Shown: positions 26,156-36,041 of the stretch, piece after piece | How the letters are laid out: each line of letters opens with the position of its first letter | How positions within the stretch are numbered: position 1 is the stretch's first letter | Assembly: GCA_017430835.1 (NCBI GenBank) | Contig: JAFRMD010000085.1 | Span: forward strand, 1 to 38,443 | From: Methanosphaera sp. | Lineage (GTDB): Archaea; Methanobacteriota; Methanobacteria; Methanobacteriales; Methanobacteriaceae | Direction: 5' to 3' | DNA length: 38,443 nucleotides | Position numbers and translations under genes: made by a program | The notes under the pieces: model-generated | Told to the model about the DNA's origin: nothing | The model's database searches: none | Seen by the model: the letters and a program-made list of their open reading frames with translations, nothing else

Positions 26156-26698
26156 TTATTTTTCTAAATATTTTTTAAATTCACTAATTGTTAAGAGAGG
26201 GGTGAATTTTATGTTATTATTTTCAAAAGTTTCTTTGGCACCTTCTTCACGATCAACAATTACAAATGCTTCAGTGATATTTCCTTTATTTTCTTCGATA
26301 ACGTTAATAGCTTTAAATAATGAACCGCCAGTTGTTGTTACATCTTCAACAATAACTACATTGTCTCCTTCAAGCAATTCTCCTTCTATTTGTTTACTTG
26401 TCCCATATGATTTTTTTTCTTTTCTAATCATAAGCATTGGTTTTTTAGAAATTAGGGAGGTAGCTGTTGCAATAGGTACAGCACCTAGTGCAGGACCTGC
26501 AATTTTATCTACATTTTCAGTATCTATTTTTTGGGTAATTAAATGAGCAACACTATCCAATATTTCAGGTTCTGTAATAGCTTTTTTCATGTCAACATAA
26601 TAATTACTTTTTTTACCTGAAGATAATGTGAAATCACCAAATTTAATAACATCATTTTCTTTTAGTAGTTTTAATAATTTTTCTTTATAGTCCACCAT
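26156..26698 (-). CDS. pyrE: orotate phosphoribosyltransferase
   Basis: The 180-residue enzyme joins orotate to PRPP in UMP synthesis. The PRPP motif [13 protein letters not shown] is intact, and [17 protein letters not shown] and [15 protein letters not shown] are the other family signatures. Length is normal for the archaeal short form. An ATG at 26707 precedes this start by three codons, but AGGT sits only one base from it and ten bases from the chosen ATG. It lies 25 bases downstream of the PRC-barrel gene and 57 bases upstream of the double PRC-barrel gene on the same strand. Confidence 0.95.
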   Translation of the reverse strand: MVDYKEKLLKLLKENDVIKFGDFTLSSGKKSNYYVDMKKAITEPEILDSVAHLITQKIDTENVDKIAGPALGAVPIATATSLISKKPMLMIRKEKKSYGTSKQIEGELLEGDNVVIVEDVTTTGGSLFKAINVIEENKGNITEAFVIVDREEGAKETFENNNIKFTPLLTISEFKKYLEK

Positions 26699-26723
26699 AA
26701 TTATCATGACCTGTACTATTATA

Positions 26724-26981
26724 TTACATTAATAGAGTATCAATAATTTCGTCATCTTTTAGGAGAATCTTATCACCTATTTTCTTAACGGCTTCAAAAG
26801 GTATCTTTTCTTCTTCAGTTTTTTCTGTTTTAAAGAAACTTTTATTGGATCCTCCTTTTGTTACAATAATCGATTCTAAAGTGTAAGATGACGTGTCAAT
26901 TTCCATATCTTTAACTTTTCCAACAACGCTGGCGTTTCCATCTATAATTTCTTTTCCAACAATATCATCTAATAAACGCAT
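26724..26981 (-). CDS. single PRC-barrel domain protein
   Basis: The 85-residue protein is one PRC barrel with an N-terminal [15 protein letters not shown] motif and a C-terminal [15 protein letters not shown] strand pair. Its size matches PRC-barrel proteins of methanogens such as MTH1859, whose structure is known but not its role. Haloferax CdpB division proteins are also of this type. GTGAT precedes the ATG. It is divergent from nob1 and leads the minus-strand group PRC-barrel, pyrE, double PRC-barrel. Confidence 0.85.
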   Translation of the reverse strand: MRLLDDIVGKEIIDGNASVVGKVKDMEIDTSSYTLESIIVTKGGSNKSFFKTEKTEEEKIPFEAVKKIGDKILLKDDEIIDTLLM

Positions 26982-27095
26982 ATTATCACTTCACAATATA
27001 TATTATATTATTCTATGTAAAACATTTGTTTTAAAAATTTAATTAAAGTATATACATAAATATATTTTATAATATTATTATAGGAATTCATAAAA

Positions 27096-27605
27096 ATGAA
27101 AATATATATTTTAGATGCATCTGGATTGATTAATGGTTTTTATTCCGAAAAATCGTTAAACATAATGACTTCTTCAACAGTATCAGAAATAAAAGATATT
27201 AATACGGAAATGTTATTAAATAACCTTATTAATGAAGGAAAAGTTAAAATTGAAGATGTTGATTATGTTAATGATGAAGAAATAAATGAAGTCTTAATAA
27301 GTAGTGGAGATTTAATGAGACTGTCAGATACAGATAAGGAGATAGTGGCATTAGCATTAAAACATAAAAGGGAGGGTGATAATGTAATCACTGTTACTGA
27401 TGATTATTCGATGCAAAATGCACTTAAACTTCTTAAACTAAAGTTCAAGTCAGTAAGAACAAACGGAATTAAAAACACAATACAATGGAAGAAGATATGT
27501 AAAGGTTGCAGACAGGAATTTCCATCAGATACTCCTTTTGAAGAATGTGACATTTGCGGATCTCCAATAATTCGCAAAAGGATGAATGCAAGAAGTAATC
27601 ATTAA
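27096..27605 (+). CDS. nob1: Nob1-type rRNA-processing endoribonuclease
   Basis: The 169-residue protein has an N-terminal PIN nuclease domain, with the acidic residue in ILDASGLING and later SDTDKEIVALAL and TVTDDYSMQN, and a C-terminal zinc ribbon with the CKGC and CDICG pairs. This is the archaeal/eukaryal Nob1 layout, which trims the 3' end of 16S rRNA during small-subunit maturation. It lies immediately before the DUF2117-like gene and was probably transcribed with it. The promoter region upstream has AGTATATACATAAATAT, a likely TATA box. Confidence 0.92.
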   Translation: MKIYILDASGLINGFYSEKSLNIMTSSTVSEIKDINTEMLLNNLINEGKVKIEDVDYVNDEEINEVLISSGDLMRLSDTDKEIVALALKHKREGDNVITVTDDYSMQNALKLLKLKFKSVRTNGIKNTIQWKKICKGCRQEFPSDTPFEECDICGSPIIRKRMNARSNH

Positions 27606-27620
27606 GTGGTTTTGTTTAAA

Positions 27621-28748
27621 ATGGAAAAGATAAACATAGGCGTAATAGTACATGGGCCAGGGATAGTGGATACAGGTTATGCAAGGAAAATTATAGAATT
27701 ACTTGCAAATTATGGTAACGTATCCTGTAAACTTGGTGGAACAATGGGAAGAACCGCAGTTATAGATGCAAAATTAGAGGATGTTATAGACATTAAAGAA
27801 AAGTTATTGCCAAGTCAATCAATAAAAAAACTATCCGAGAGCAATGACATATTATTTTTGTTAAATTATGGAAAATCAACAATAACAGGTCACACATTTG
27901 GTTATAAGGTATACAATAATGCAGGTGATGTTAAGCTCGTACAAATAGAAAGGCCAGGGGAGGATGATGCATCCATAATCATATGGAAAGAAAATGAATA
28001 CCATGAACTAATTGACGAAATTTCAAAAAAACTGGCTATTCCAATAAGTTCCTCAGAAGATGCATCTAAAATTGTTAAGGATTTAACAGGTTATGATACA
28101 CAAAACTCTACGATAAAACGTAAGGTTGCAGGAGTATCTCCTGGAGAAAATATAATGTTAAACGGTATTATAATAGGCAAAGTAACAGATAATGAACTGA
28201 CAATAATAGCCGAAGATAATAAAATTACGCGGATGATTGGCGGAAATATTAAGGAACACGGATTGGAAAAGCTTGGTCGAATTGATTTGGATAGTGCAAT
28301 AATAAAAACAGGCTTACTTAGAAAGGCGGAAAATATTATTCCACGATCGATTGAACACGTTCAAAATAAGAATCTTAAGGCAGTTCTTCTTAATCATGCA
28401 GCTGAAGACATATATAAATATAAGGATGCTGATATTTTAGTCTCAATAGGTGATGACACAACATTATTGTCTTCGGATATACTCTACAGATTTAATGTCC
28501 CCATAATTGGCATTACTGATGGAGATTTGGATAAAGTTGTTGAAGAAGGTTTTAAATTGGATGATTCTATGATAATACAACTTGAATCTGGATATGATGA
28601 CATAATAGGAAATAAAATATACGAAGATTTATTTAAAAAAGACAATTGTATTATTATAGAATCTATAGAAGAATTTAAAAAAGAGATTATATCAATAATA
28701 GATGCTTATGGCATAGAGTATCATTTTGTAGAAAAACAATTGTCCTAA
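27621..28748 (+). CDS. DUF2117-like archaeal protein
   Basis: This 375-residue protein of unknown function resembles the archaeal DUF2117 family. It opens with INIGVIVHGPGIVDTGYA and has a conserved TMGRTAVIDA segment, then a beta-rich middle, and a C-terminal half with ADILVSIGDDTTLLSSDIL and IIGITDGDLDKV that look like a nucleotide- or substrate-binding Rossmann-like fold. A longer reading from GTG at 27606 adds five residues without a ribosome binding site. It follows nob1 by 15 bases. The domain assignment is from memory of the family, not from a search. Confidence 0.72.
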   Translation: MEKINIGVIVHGPGIVDTGYARKIIELLANYGNVSCKLGGTMGRTAVIDAKLEDVIDIKEKLLPSQSIKKLSESNDILFLLNYGKSTITGHTFGYKVYNNAGDVKLVQIERPGEDDASIIIWKENEYHELIDEISKKLAIPISSSEDASKIVKDLTGYDTQNSTIKRKVAGVSPGENIMLNGIIIGKVTDNELTIIAEDNKITRMIGGNIKEHGLEKLGRIDLDSAIIKTGLLRKAENIIPRSIEHVQNKNLKAVLLNHAAEDIYKYKDADILVSIGDDTTLLSSDILYRFNVPIIGITDGDLDKVVEEGFKLDDSMIIQLESGYDDIIGNKIYEDLFKKDNCIIIESIEEFKKEIISIIDAYGIEYHFVEKQLS

Positions 28749-28824
28749 AGACTTAATAGTATAAAAATTATATGTTTAACTATTGAATAAAAGACCTTAA
28801 TTAATACTTAAAGAGGGAATAATA

Positions 28825-29808
28825 TTGGATTATAATGAAATTGTAGAATCAATAAGAACGTTTAAGGGTGTTACACGTAAACATTCTATTGCAGATGTTA
28901 GGGAAAAATTAAAAGATACTTATAATATATCTGGAAATGTTTACCTTGCATTTGGTGATGATGCGGCTGCAATAGATATAGGAAACAATCAGTTGATGTT
29001 ACTTGCAACTGATGGAATATGGGGTTCTTTAATGGATATAAACCCTTGGTGGTCAGGTTACTGTTCAGTACTCGTAAATGTAAATGATATAGCTGCAATG
29101 GGTGGACTACCTATGGGAATGACAAATGTATTGTCTTCTTCTAATCCTGAAATAACTGAACAAATAATGGAAGGAATAAAAGAGGGAGTAAAAAAGTTTG
29201 GAGTACCCATGGTAGGAGGACACACACATCCTGACACCCCATATGATGCATTGGACGTGGCAATTAGTGGAATTGTAGATAAAGATGCAATAATCCCTAG
29301 CTGTGGAGCTAAAACGGATGATAATATTATTGTCGCAATCGATCTTGATGGAAGAGTATATCCCGGAACAGAAATAAATTGGGATACAACAAGTGATAAA
29401 TCACCAAAATATGTTCAAGACCAAATAAAAATCATGAACACAATTGGAAAAAAACACTTGCTAAATTCGGGCAAAGATATAAGCAATCCTGGAATTCTAG
29501 GCACTTTAGGAATGCTGTTAGAAGCTTCCAATATGGGGGCACAAATAGATATGGAAGAAATACCAAAACCCGATGACATGGAATGGATTCCTTGGTTTAA
29601 AATGTATCCTGGAAGTGCATTTGTACTCACGGCAAGTGAAGAAACAACAGATGAAGCAATAAAGCTGTTAAATAAAGAACACATAAATGCTAATTGTATC
29701 GGAAAAATAACTGATGACCATAAGTTAACAATGTCATATAAAAATGAAACAAAAACGGTATTCGACTTTGATTCTGAAATCATTATGGGATTTTCCGAAG
29801 ATGTATAA
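28825..29808 (+). CDS. mmp2: methanogenesis marker protein 2 (AIR synthase-related)
   Basis: The 327-residue protein belongs to the PurM/ThiL/SelD/HypE superfamily of ATP-using enzymes. It has FGDDAAAIDIG near residue 43, the NVNDIAAMGGLPMGMTN segment, and the PMVGGHTHPDTP loop typical of ATP and metal binding in the family. Methanogenesis marker 2 is conserved in methanogens with no proven reaction, though a role in cofactor or enzyme maturation is suspected. It starts at TTG behind GAGGGAAT. It is separated from mmp3 by 322 bases and has its own upstream region, so it is not in the main marker operon. Confidence 0.8.
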   Translation: MDYNEIVESIRTFKGVTRKHSIADVREKLKDTYNISGNVYLAFGDDAAAIDIGNNQLMLLATDGIWGSLMDINPWWSGYCSVLVNVNDIAAMGGLPMGMTNVLSSSNPEITEQIMEGIKEGVKKFGVPMVGGHTHPDTPYDALDVAISGIVDKDAIIPSCGAKTDDNIIVAIDLDGRVYPGTEINWDTTSDKSPKYVQDQIKIMNTIGKKHLLNSGKDISNPGILGTLGMLLEASNMGAQIDMEEIPKPDDMEWIPWFKMYPGSAFVLTASEETTDEAIKLLNKEHINANCIGKITDDHKLTMSYKNETKTVFDFDSEIIMGFSEDV

Positions 29809-30130
29809 CTGCATAACAAAACATCCAATACTCTTCTTCTTATTCACCATCTATAAAAAAAATTATCTGTATACATTTTAATCCAATAAATTTACAAAAT
29901 ACTTCTTTTTTTACCTAAAAAGTAACATATCTTTTTATAAATTAAACATCAATTGTCATAGACTTTCTTATTCATATTTACAAAATATTTTCCATTACTT
30001 TTTTAAATTATTAATACTATTAATGCCATAAATAAAACTTATAGAAATACTTCATAAATTTCTAAAAAATAATAGAATACTTATTATCAAATATGCTGCT
30101 AATATAGTATTCTTAAATTGAGGCGAGAAA
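29809..30130 (+). promoter_or_regulatory. 322-base spacer with the mmp3 operon promoter
   Basis: The first 80 bases are pyrimidine-rich (CTCTTCTTCTTATTC) and may end the mmp2 transcript. The remainder is AT-rich with TATA-like sequence near 30091-30113 (ATCAAATATGCTGCTAATATAGT) and, just before the ATG, GAGGCGAG at 30120-30127. No open frame or RNA structure stands out. Confidence 0.4.
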
Positions 30131-31663
30131 ATGCGAGTAAAAGTCAATGATGTTGAAATGGATTTGGATGCTAATTCAACAGTCGAAGATGCTATAAGAA
30201 TCTCGAATGCACCTTATATTGATGGTTCAGCTATTGCCTTAATCGAAGGTAGACAAGAATTAGAAAGTCATGTAAACAAGTACAAAATTGAAACTACCAA
30301 TGGAAGCATAATTATTGAATTAGTTGATGAAGCTGAAATATTAACTAATTTCTGGAAGGATAATTATAAAGAATTTATTGGTAAAGCAATCAGATGGACT
30401 ACATCAAATGAAGTAGCAATGGGTTCGATTGTGTCAAACTTAGAACCTTCTAATGATGAATTCTTATATAACCGGTGGGATGTAATAATCAGTTTATCTG
30501 GTTTTTCAAACGAAGCTACTCATATAATCTTTTCAAAATCAAAACATAAGGCCATTTACGGTGTTCCCGAACAAAACAAAGGTATCGTTGCAACAATAGT
30601 CGGGGGTAAAAGAACAATATCTCAACTAAAAAACACTGATAAAGTTCTTGATATAAAACCGATTATAGAAAGAAAAAGTGTAATAAACAGTGCTGCAGTA
30701 ACAGACTTCTCAACACAATTACATGAAGGAAATGAATTATTCACTTACATTGAAGTGGAAGCAAATCCTGAAGCACCAACATCTTTTGAACACTTCCTAA
30801 AAGTAATAGAAGATGGAACATTTAAAGTTGACTACGAATCTGAAAGTTTCATTGGAAACAACCAATTCAAAGGTTTAGAAAAAGATTCAGAAATTGTAGA
30901 AAAAAGAAAACGTGGTTCAGTAACTCTAAGAAATCAAGGAAACGGAGTAGGTAGAGTATATATTTACAGAGAAGACAGAGTATCAGTTCCAACACATAAC
31001 ATTATAGGATATGTAACCAAAGGAATACAAATATTGGACACAGTAAATGAAAATGAAACAATCACAGTCTTAACCAATCCACAAAAAATATCAACAATAG
31101 CACTAACACAAAAAGAGTCCGAAGAATACCTTGAAAGCCTAGGATTTGAACATGAACGTGATGGATTAACTGATGATGATGCAGTAATTGTTGCTCAAGA
31201 TCCAAACTACACTGTAGAAATAAGTCAAGCAAAAAAAGTTAAAACTTTGGGAGTACCAAGAGATGATTTCGTAGAAATTGAATTATATGAGGATAAAAGT
31301 CCAAGTTCAGTATGGTACTTTAGAAAAATTACTGGCTTATTAAATGGAGATGTTGGACACTTAAGAGTAGACATGGCAATTCCATCAATGGACATAATAA
31401 TGTTCCAATCAGTTAACAAAGAAGCTAAAGGTTTAATTCCAGAATTATTGCCCGATGGACAAGTTAATGCATGGGAAATCTGTGTAAGTAACACAGTAAG
31501 TAAACATGTGGGAAATCTGGGAATCAGATTCTCAGACAATAAAGAATTCGGTCCAACAGGAGAATCATTCAAAGCAACCAATGTAATTGGAAAAATCATA
31601 AGTGGATTTGAAAATTTAAAAGCATTTAAAGAAGGAGATACAGTCTATGTCAAAGAACAATAA
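30131..31663 (+). CDS. mmp3: methanogenesis marker protein 3 (UPF0288)
   Basis: The 510-residue protein is the first gene of the main marker operon. The N-terminal 65 residues resemble a beta-grasp (ThiS-like) fold, followed by repeated beta-rich segments including [22 protein letters not shown]. Methanogenesis marker 3 is conserved in nearly all methanogens and is reported as a component of the ATP-driven methyl-coenzyme M reductase activation complex together with McrC and markers 7 and 17. It overlaps mmp6 by 17 bases, showing tight coupling. No membrane segment is present. The ATG follows GAGGCGAG. Confidence 0.92.
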   Translation: MRVKVNDVEMDLDANSTVEDAIRISNAPYIDGSAIALIEGRQELESHVNKYKIETTNGSIIIELVDEAEILTNFWKDNYKEFIGKAIRWTTSNEVAMGSIVSNLEPSNDEFLYNRWDVIISLSGFSNEATHIIFSKSKHKAIYGVPEQNKGIVATIVGGKRTISQLKNTDKVLDIKPIIERKSVINSAAVTDFSTQLHEGNELFTYIEVEANPEAPTSFEHFLKVIEDGTFKVDYESESFIGNNQFKGLEKDSEIVEKRKRGSVTLRNQGNGVGRVYIYREDRVSVPTHNIIGYVTKGIQILDTVNENETITVLTNPQKISTIALTQKESEEYLESLGFEHERDGLTDDDAVIVAQDPNYTVEISQAKKVKTLGVPRDDFVEIELYEDKSPSSVWYFRKITGLLNGDVGHLRVDMAIPSMDIIMFQSVNKEAKGLIPELLPDGQVNAWEICVSNTVSKHVGNLGIRFSDNKEFGPTGESFKATNVIGKIISGFENLKAFKEGDTVYVKEQ

Positions 31664-32147
31664 GGACATCGACACAGAATTTTGTCATATTCCAATGGGT
31701 GATGGAACTTACAGAGATTCTGATCAAAAGGATAAAATTACTCGAATGGTAATATTAGGACCTGGTTGTGCAGTAAGTTCAAAAGAATTACTGAACTTCC
31801 TACACTTACTAGAATTACCATTAAACATTCGTTTAACATGTTATGGAGCAAACATAAATGGTTATCCAGAAGATGTAATGAAAGCAGTAGAAAAAGCAAG
31901 AGAACTTGATCCTACACACATATTTGTAAAATTCAGAGGATTCCCACCAGGAGATCCAAGAAGATGTAGGGCAAAAAGAGGAGGAGCACGTGAAGGATTC
32001 CATCAAATAGAAGCCGAATACAAATTATTACCGGAAGTAAGCTACGCACTCGAACATCCAAAACACGTGGATTTAACACCTCCAGAAAAAATTCCAGTAA
32101 GTGAGTTTGAAAGTATTGTTAACGAAATTAAATCACAAAAACAATAG
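31647..32147 (+). CDS. mmp6: methanogenesis marker protein 6
   Basis: The 166-residue protein has the marker 6 features: [25 protein letters not shown] near residue 33, an [16 protein letters not shown] segment with a Cys, and the basic stretch [22 protein letters not shown]. It is a conserved methanogen protein without known activity, encoded next to mmp3, mmp5, mmp15 and mmp17 in many genomes. GGAG before the ATG lies inside the end of mmp3, with 17 bases of overlap. The gap to the next gene is nine bases. Confidence 0.9.
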   Translation: MSKNNKDIDTEFCHIPMGDGTYRDSDQKDKITRMVILGPGCAVSSKELLNFLHLLELPLNIRLTCYGANINGYPEDVMKAVEKARELDPTHIFVKFRGFPPGDPRRCRAKRGGAREGFHQIEAEYKLLPEVSYALEHPKHVDLTPPEKIPVSEFESIVNEIKSQKQ

Positions 32148-32156
32148 GATAATAAT

Positions 32157-32768
32157 ATGAAGATAGCCGTAGTACCTGATGGAGCAATGATAATTACTCA
32201 TCTAATAACAAAAAATGGACATGAATACTTATCGTCAACAAAGATTACAGAAGAAAAGCTAAGAGAAAAAGACCCATATGATGATAGCTGTGGAGACCAA
32301 AACCTTCCACCATTTAGCATGAGGGGACATCACATATTAATAGGAAACAAATACACATCAAATGAAGTAGCATCAGGAGTAAGGGGAAGATTATCCTTAT
32401 TTGATGAAATAATACAACAAGCAGATGCGGCAATAATAATGGGTTTACCACCAAAAAATTATACTCATATATACAATACACTAAATGAGCTAATATTATT
32501 TGCATGTGTAGGTTGTTCAAATAATTATAAATTAACAATAAAATTACTTAAGGATAAAAAAATTCCAATACTGGAATTAAAATATCCTACAACAAAGGAA
32601 GAAATAATAAATTTAATAGAAAGGGTAAATGCATTTCTTCAAAACTTGCATGAAGGAAATATTGAAAATAAAATTATCAACGAAGATAAATTAACAGTTG
32701 ATTTAAAGATAAAAAAAGAAAAGATTTCTCTTGACGAATTAAATAAAATAATAAATGAAATAAAATGA
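32157..32768 (+). CDS. methanogenesis marker protein 5 paralogue, long form
   Basis: The 203-residue protein is related to its neighbour downstream over about 150 residues, sharing [41 protein letters not shown] and the final [20 protein letters not shown]. It differs by an insert near residues 35-55 and a Lys-rich C-terminal extension of about 40 residues. The Cys pair in CVGC is kept. Marker 5 has no proven function. AGGATAAT before the ATG is the ribosome binding site, and the gene lies nine bases after mmp6. The divergence suggests a specialised copy or an older duplication. Confidence 0.78.
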   Translation: MKIAVVPDGAMIITHLITKNGHEYLSSTKITEEKLREKDPYDDSCGDQNLPPFSMRGHHILIGNKYTSNEVASGVRGRLSLFDEIIQQADAAIIMGLPPKNYTHIYNTLNELILFACVGCSNNYKLTIKLLKDKKIPILELKYPTTKEEIINLIERVNAFLQNLHEGNIENKIINEDKLTVDLKIKKEKISLDELNKIINEIK

Positions 32769-32792
32769 TTATAGAAAAAAAGAGGTTATATT

Positions 32793-33245
32793 ATGAAAGT
32801 TGCAATCTTTCCACCTAACTCAATGATATTGGCTGATATGATAGTTAGAAGTGGACATGAACCATTAGTAGTTCAAAACCAAATGAAGCAAAAGGTAACT
32901 AGTCCTGATATAGATGCACCACCATTTAACATGACAGAAGATGATCCAATAAATGGATTGAAATATGCTGCAATAGAAGTACCCTCCGGTGTACGTGGGC
33001 GAATGTCACTCTTTGGTCCGATAATAGAAGAAGCAGAAGCTGCAATAATTATGAATGAAGCACCATATGGATTTGGATGTGTGGGTTGTGCAAGATCATC
33101 AGAACTAACAGTTTTTTCACTAAGGCGAAAAGACATACCAGTTCTAGAATTAGACTACCCAACATCACGGGATGACACAGTAGAAATGGTCTACAAAATC
33201 AACACATTCCTGGACGATTTAGATAAGAATTTGGAGGATGAATAA
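32793..33245 (+). CDS. mmp5: methanogenesis marker protein 5
   Basis: This 150-residue protein matches the usual length and motifs of marker 5: [17 protein letters not shown], the [17 protein letters not shown] segment, the metal- or disulfide-prone CVGC near residue 98, and [16 protein letters not shown]. It is conserved in methanogens beside mmp15 and mmp17. GAGGTTAT precedes the ATG. Its stop is one base before the start of mmp15 and carries the GGAGG site of that gene. It is the better candidate for the standard mmp5 of the two tandem copies. Confidence 0.85.
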   Translation: MKVAIFPPNSMILADMIVRSGHEPLVVQNQMKQKVTSPDIDAPPFNMTEDDPINGLKYAAIEVPSGVRGRMSLFGPIIEEAEAAIIMNEAPYGFGCVGCARSSELTVFSLRRKDIPVLELDYPTSRDDTVEMVYKINTFLDDLDKNLEDE

Positions 33246-33246
33246 G

Positions 33247-34500
33247 ATGATTAGAATAGCTCAATTATCTTGTGGAACAGAATACAGTGGAGTTCAAAAA
33301 GAAATTGAAAAGGCAGCAGAAACATTTGGAGCACAAATGGTAATGCCTGACGTAAATCTTGATGAAATAGATGAAGCATACGAAAAATTTGGATTAAGCT
33401 GTGCAAGTTCAAGCCTAAAACTTATGATTGCAAGGGCAATGAGTTTAGTGGAAGGAAGAAACGAAGCAGATGCAGTATTCATATGTACATGTTTCAGATG
33501 TGCAGAAGCAGCAATCGCAAGAAATGAAGTAAGACGATTAATCCAAAACTACACGGATTTGCCTGTAGTAACATACTCATTCACAGAGAAAACCAAAGCA
33601 TCAGAATTATTCATTCGTATGGAAGCATTAACCACCGTAGTAGCAAGAAAAAGTATCTTAGCACGAGAAAAACAAGAAGGACTTACTCTTGGTATAGACA
33701 GTGGATCAACAACCACAAAAGTAGCTCTCATGGAAAACAATGAAGTTATCGGAACTGGCTGGGTAAAAACTGGAGATATTATAGGTTGTGCAAAGGATGC
33801 TATGCAAGAAGCATTTGAAGGAACAGGATATAAAGTAGATGATGTGGAAGCAATAGGAACTACAGGGTATGGACGTATAACCATTGGAAAAGCAATGGGG
33901 GCAAAACTCATCCAGGAAGAAATATCAGTAAACAGTAAAGGAGCAGTATACCTTGCAGATGCACAAAGTGGTGAGGCAACAGTACTGGATATTGGTGGAA
34001 TGGATAACAAGGTTATAACAGTAAACAATGGAATACCAGACAACTTCACCATGGGAGGAATCTGTGCCGGAGCATCTGGAAGATTCTTGGACATGACAAG
34101 TGGAAGATTGGATGTAGACATAACAGAATTAGGACCCCTAGCACAACAAGGAAACTACAGAAATGCAATACTAAACAGTTACTGTATAGTATTCGGTATA
34201 CAAGACTTAGTAACAACACTTGCAGGAGGAGCATCAAAAGCAGATGCAGCAAGTGCAGCATGTCATTCAGTAGCAGAACAAGTTTATGAACAACAATTAC
34301 AAGAAATAGATGTAAGAGAACCATTAATCCAGGTAGGAGGAACATCATTAATAGCAGGATTAGTTGATGCAGTACATGAAATACTTGGAGGAATAGACGT
34401 AATAGTACCAGAATACTCACAATATATTGGAGCAGTAGGTGCAGCAATGCTCGTTTCAGGTCTAAAAGACACAGACATAGACGATAGTAAAAGATTTTAA
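33247..34500 (+). CDS. mmp15: methanogenesis marker protein 15 (BcrA/BadF/HgdC ATPase family)
   Basis: The 417-residue protein starts with a Cys-containing region ([25 protein letters not shown]) and then an ASKHA ATPase domain with [49 protein letters not shown] and GGTSLIAGL. Such ATPases of the BcrA/BadF/HgdC type drive electron transfer to low-potential partners, so an activating role is plausible. Marker 15 is conserved with mmp17 in methanogens. An ATG at 33238 is present, but GGAGG lies immediately before it, leaving zero spacing; at 33247 the spacing is nine bases. Confidence 0.92.
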   Translation: MIRIAQLSCGTEYSGVQKEIEKAAETFGAQMVMPDVNLDEIDEAYEKFGLSCASSSLKLMIARAMSLVEGRNEADAVFICTCFRCAEAAIARNEVRRLIQNYTDLPVVTYSFTEKTKASELFIRMEALTTVVARKSILAREKQEGLTLGIDSGSTTTKVALMENNEVIGTGWVKTGDIIGCAKDAMQEAFEGTGYKVDDVEAIGTTGYGRITIGKAMGAKLIQEEISVNSKGAVYLADAQSGEATVLDIGGMDNKVITVNNGIPDNFTMGGICAGASGRFLDMTSGRLDVDITELGPLAQQGNYRNAILNSYCIVFGIQDLVTTLAGGASKADAASAACHSVAEQVYEQQLQEIDVREPLIQVGGTSLIAGLVDAVHEILGGIDVIVPEYSQYIGAVGAAMLVSGLKDTDIDDSKRF

Positions 34501-34527
34501 ACAACCTATAATAGGGGAGGCAAAAAT

Positions 34528-35079
34528 ATGTATGTAGAATGCTATGATGAAGTAGGAGCACAAGTATATGATACATTATTAAGACATACATTACAAGACT
34601 TAAAATTAGCTCGAGCAATAAGTGGAATAAAAATATTCATAGATCCAAGAGAAGCACTATTTATAGGTGTAGTAAAATTGGAAAAAGCATCCCAACCAAT
34701 CAAATTAACAGATATGGCAACATACAAAGTAGAAAATGGAATACTAAAAATACATATAGAAAACGAAAATTACCTACCTGACTTACTAAGAGCACTATGG
34801 ATCAAAGAAGGAAGAAACAACGTATCACAACCAGACAGATACAAAATAGAAATAGAAAACCACACAATAGATCCAAAAAATCTAGTAGTGGTAGATCCCT
34901 CAAGAGAACTAAAAAGAAAAGTATACGATGCCCTGTTTAGGGTAATGCCTGAAGGATTCCGTATGACCCGAAATGCAAGTCAAGGCAACATGATTTGCAT
35001 AATGAGTAGTGATGAAGTAATAGATGTTAAATGGGATAAGAAATTTAATGAAGTAATAGAAGAAGTAAGAGCACAATAA
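34528..35079 (+). CDS. mmp17: methanogenesis marker protein 17
   Basis: The 183-residue protein matches marker 17 over its length, with VECYDEVGAQVYDTLLRHTL at the start, FIDPREALFIGVV and a C-terminal RVMPEGFRMTRNASQGN segment. It is reported as a component of the McrC-containing complex that activates methyl-coenzyme M reductase in methanogens. GGGGAGG precedes the ATG. It lies 27 bases after mmp15 and 21 bases before the NifB-type gene, in the same operon. Confidence 0.9.
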   Translation: MYVECYDEVGAQVYDTLLRHTLQDLKLARAISGIKIFIDPREALFIGVVKLEKASQPIKLTDMATYKVENGILKIHIENENYLPDLLRALWIKEGRNNVSQPDRYKIEIENHTIDPKNLVVVDPSRELKRKVYDALFRVMPEGFRMTRNASQGNMICIMSSDEVIDVKWDKKFNEVIEEVRAQ

Positions 35080-35100
35080 ACATATCCAAGGAGGTTTTTC

Positions 35101-35967
35101 ATGACAAAACATAAAATGAACCATTTTGCTCATGTAACTCAAGCTCACCCATGTTTTAATGAAAAAATACATGATAAAGTAGGAAGAATTCACATTCCAA
35201 TAGCACCAAAATGTAACATCCAATGCGGATTCTGTACAAGAAAAATCAATGACACAGAAAACAGGCCAGGAGTATCCTCCTGTATTATGACAATAGACCA
35301 GGCAATGGAACACATCAAAGACACAATAGAAAAAATGCCAATAAGTGTAGTTGGAGTGGCAGGACCTGGAGACTCATTGAACAATCCCGACACACTAAAA
35401 CTGTTTGAAAGAGTACACAAAGAACATCCTCATTTAATACTATGCATGAGTACAAATGGATTACTTGTACCGAAATACGCAGAACAAATAAGCAAAGTTG
35501 GCGTAAAAACAGTAACAATAACTATAAATGCTGTAGATATTGATATAGGTACACAAATCTATGATGATATAGAATATGAAGGAAAAGTCTACCATGGAAA
35601 AGAAGGATTCCAAATTTTACTGGAAAATCAGCTTAAAGGTATAGAATTACTATCACAAAAAGGTGTGGTGGTAAAAGTAAACAGTGTTCTAATACCGGGT
35701 GTTAATGACAAGCACATAGTGGAAATAGCTAAAGTAGTAAAAAGTAAAGGTGCATCAATAATGAATGTGCTACCATTAATCCCATTAAATAAATTTAAAG
35801 ACATTGAAAAACCAGGATGTGGAATGCTAAGTGAAGTTCGCCAACAAGTAGAAGAATATCTTCCAGTATTCAGGGCTTGTACACAGTGTCGAGCAGATGC
35901 ATTTGGAATACCTGGTCATAAAACCGAAGATTACTCACTTAACTTAGTTCCAAACAGTCATTATTAA
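35101..35967 (+). CDS. nifB: NifB-type radical SAM protein
   Basis: The 288-residue enzyme has the NifB features: AHPCFNEKIHDKVGRIHIPI near the N terminus, the radical SAM triad C38, C42 and C45 (CNIQCGFC), VGVAGPGDSLNNPDTL, and the C-terminal CTQCRADAFG that carries cluster-binding cysteines. The C-terminal NafX-like domain of long NifB is absent, as is normal for archaeal forms. NifB makes the 8Fe-9S-carbide L-cluster from two [4Fe-4S] units. No nitrogenase genes are seen in the window; its place at the end of the mmp operon suggests it serves the methyl-coenzyme M reductase activation complex. GGAGG precedes the ATG. Confidence 0.9.
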   Translation: MTKHKMNHFAHVTQAHPCFNEKIHDKVGRIHIPIAPKCNIQCGFCTRKINDTENRPGVSSCIMTIDQAMEHIKDTIEKMPISVVGVAGPGDSLNNPDTLKLFERVHKEHPHLILCMSTNGLLVPKYAEQISKVGVKTVTITINAVDIDIGTQIYDDIEYEGKVYHGKEGFQILLENQLKGIELLSQKGVVVKVNSVLIPGVNDKHIVEIAKVVKSKGASIMNVLPLIPLNKFKDIEKPGCGMLSEVRQQVEEYLPVFRACTQCRADAFGIPGHKTEDYSLNLVPNSHY

Positions 35968-35995
35968 AATGACAACCTCAAACCTCTTTTTTTAG
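35968..35995 (+). terminator. T-run terminator after the mmp-nifB operon
   Basis: CCTCTTTTTTT at 35983-35993 follows the nifB stop by 20 bases and precedes the mtnA leader. It marks a likely operon end, though readthrough to mtnA is possible because the gap is small. Confidence 0.45.
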
Positions 35996-36041
35996 AAATT
36001 AATTAAATATGCAACAATCAATTATATGGAGAAAAATAATA

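Noticed and set aside
34046..34618. 190-codon minus-strand open frame rich in Leu
   Set aside because: It lies opposite mmp15 and mmp17, has an unnatural Leu/His/Tyr composition typical of antisense reading of AT-rich genes, and no ribosome binding site.
34909..35313. 134-codon minus-strand frame rich in Cys, Tyr and Phe
   Set aside because: It spans mmp17 and nifB in antisense and crosses their ribosome binding site region; there is no start signal or domain.
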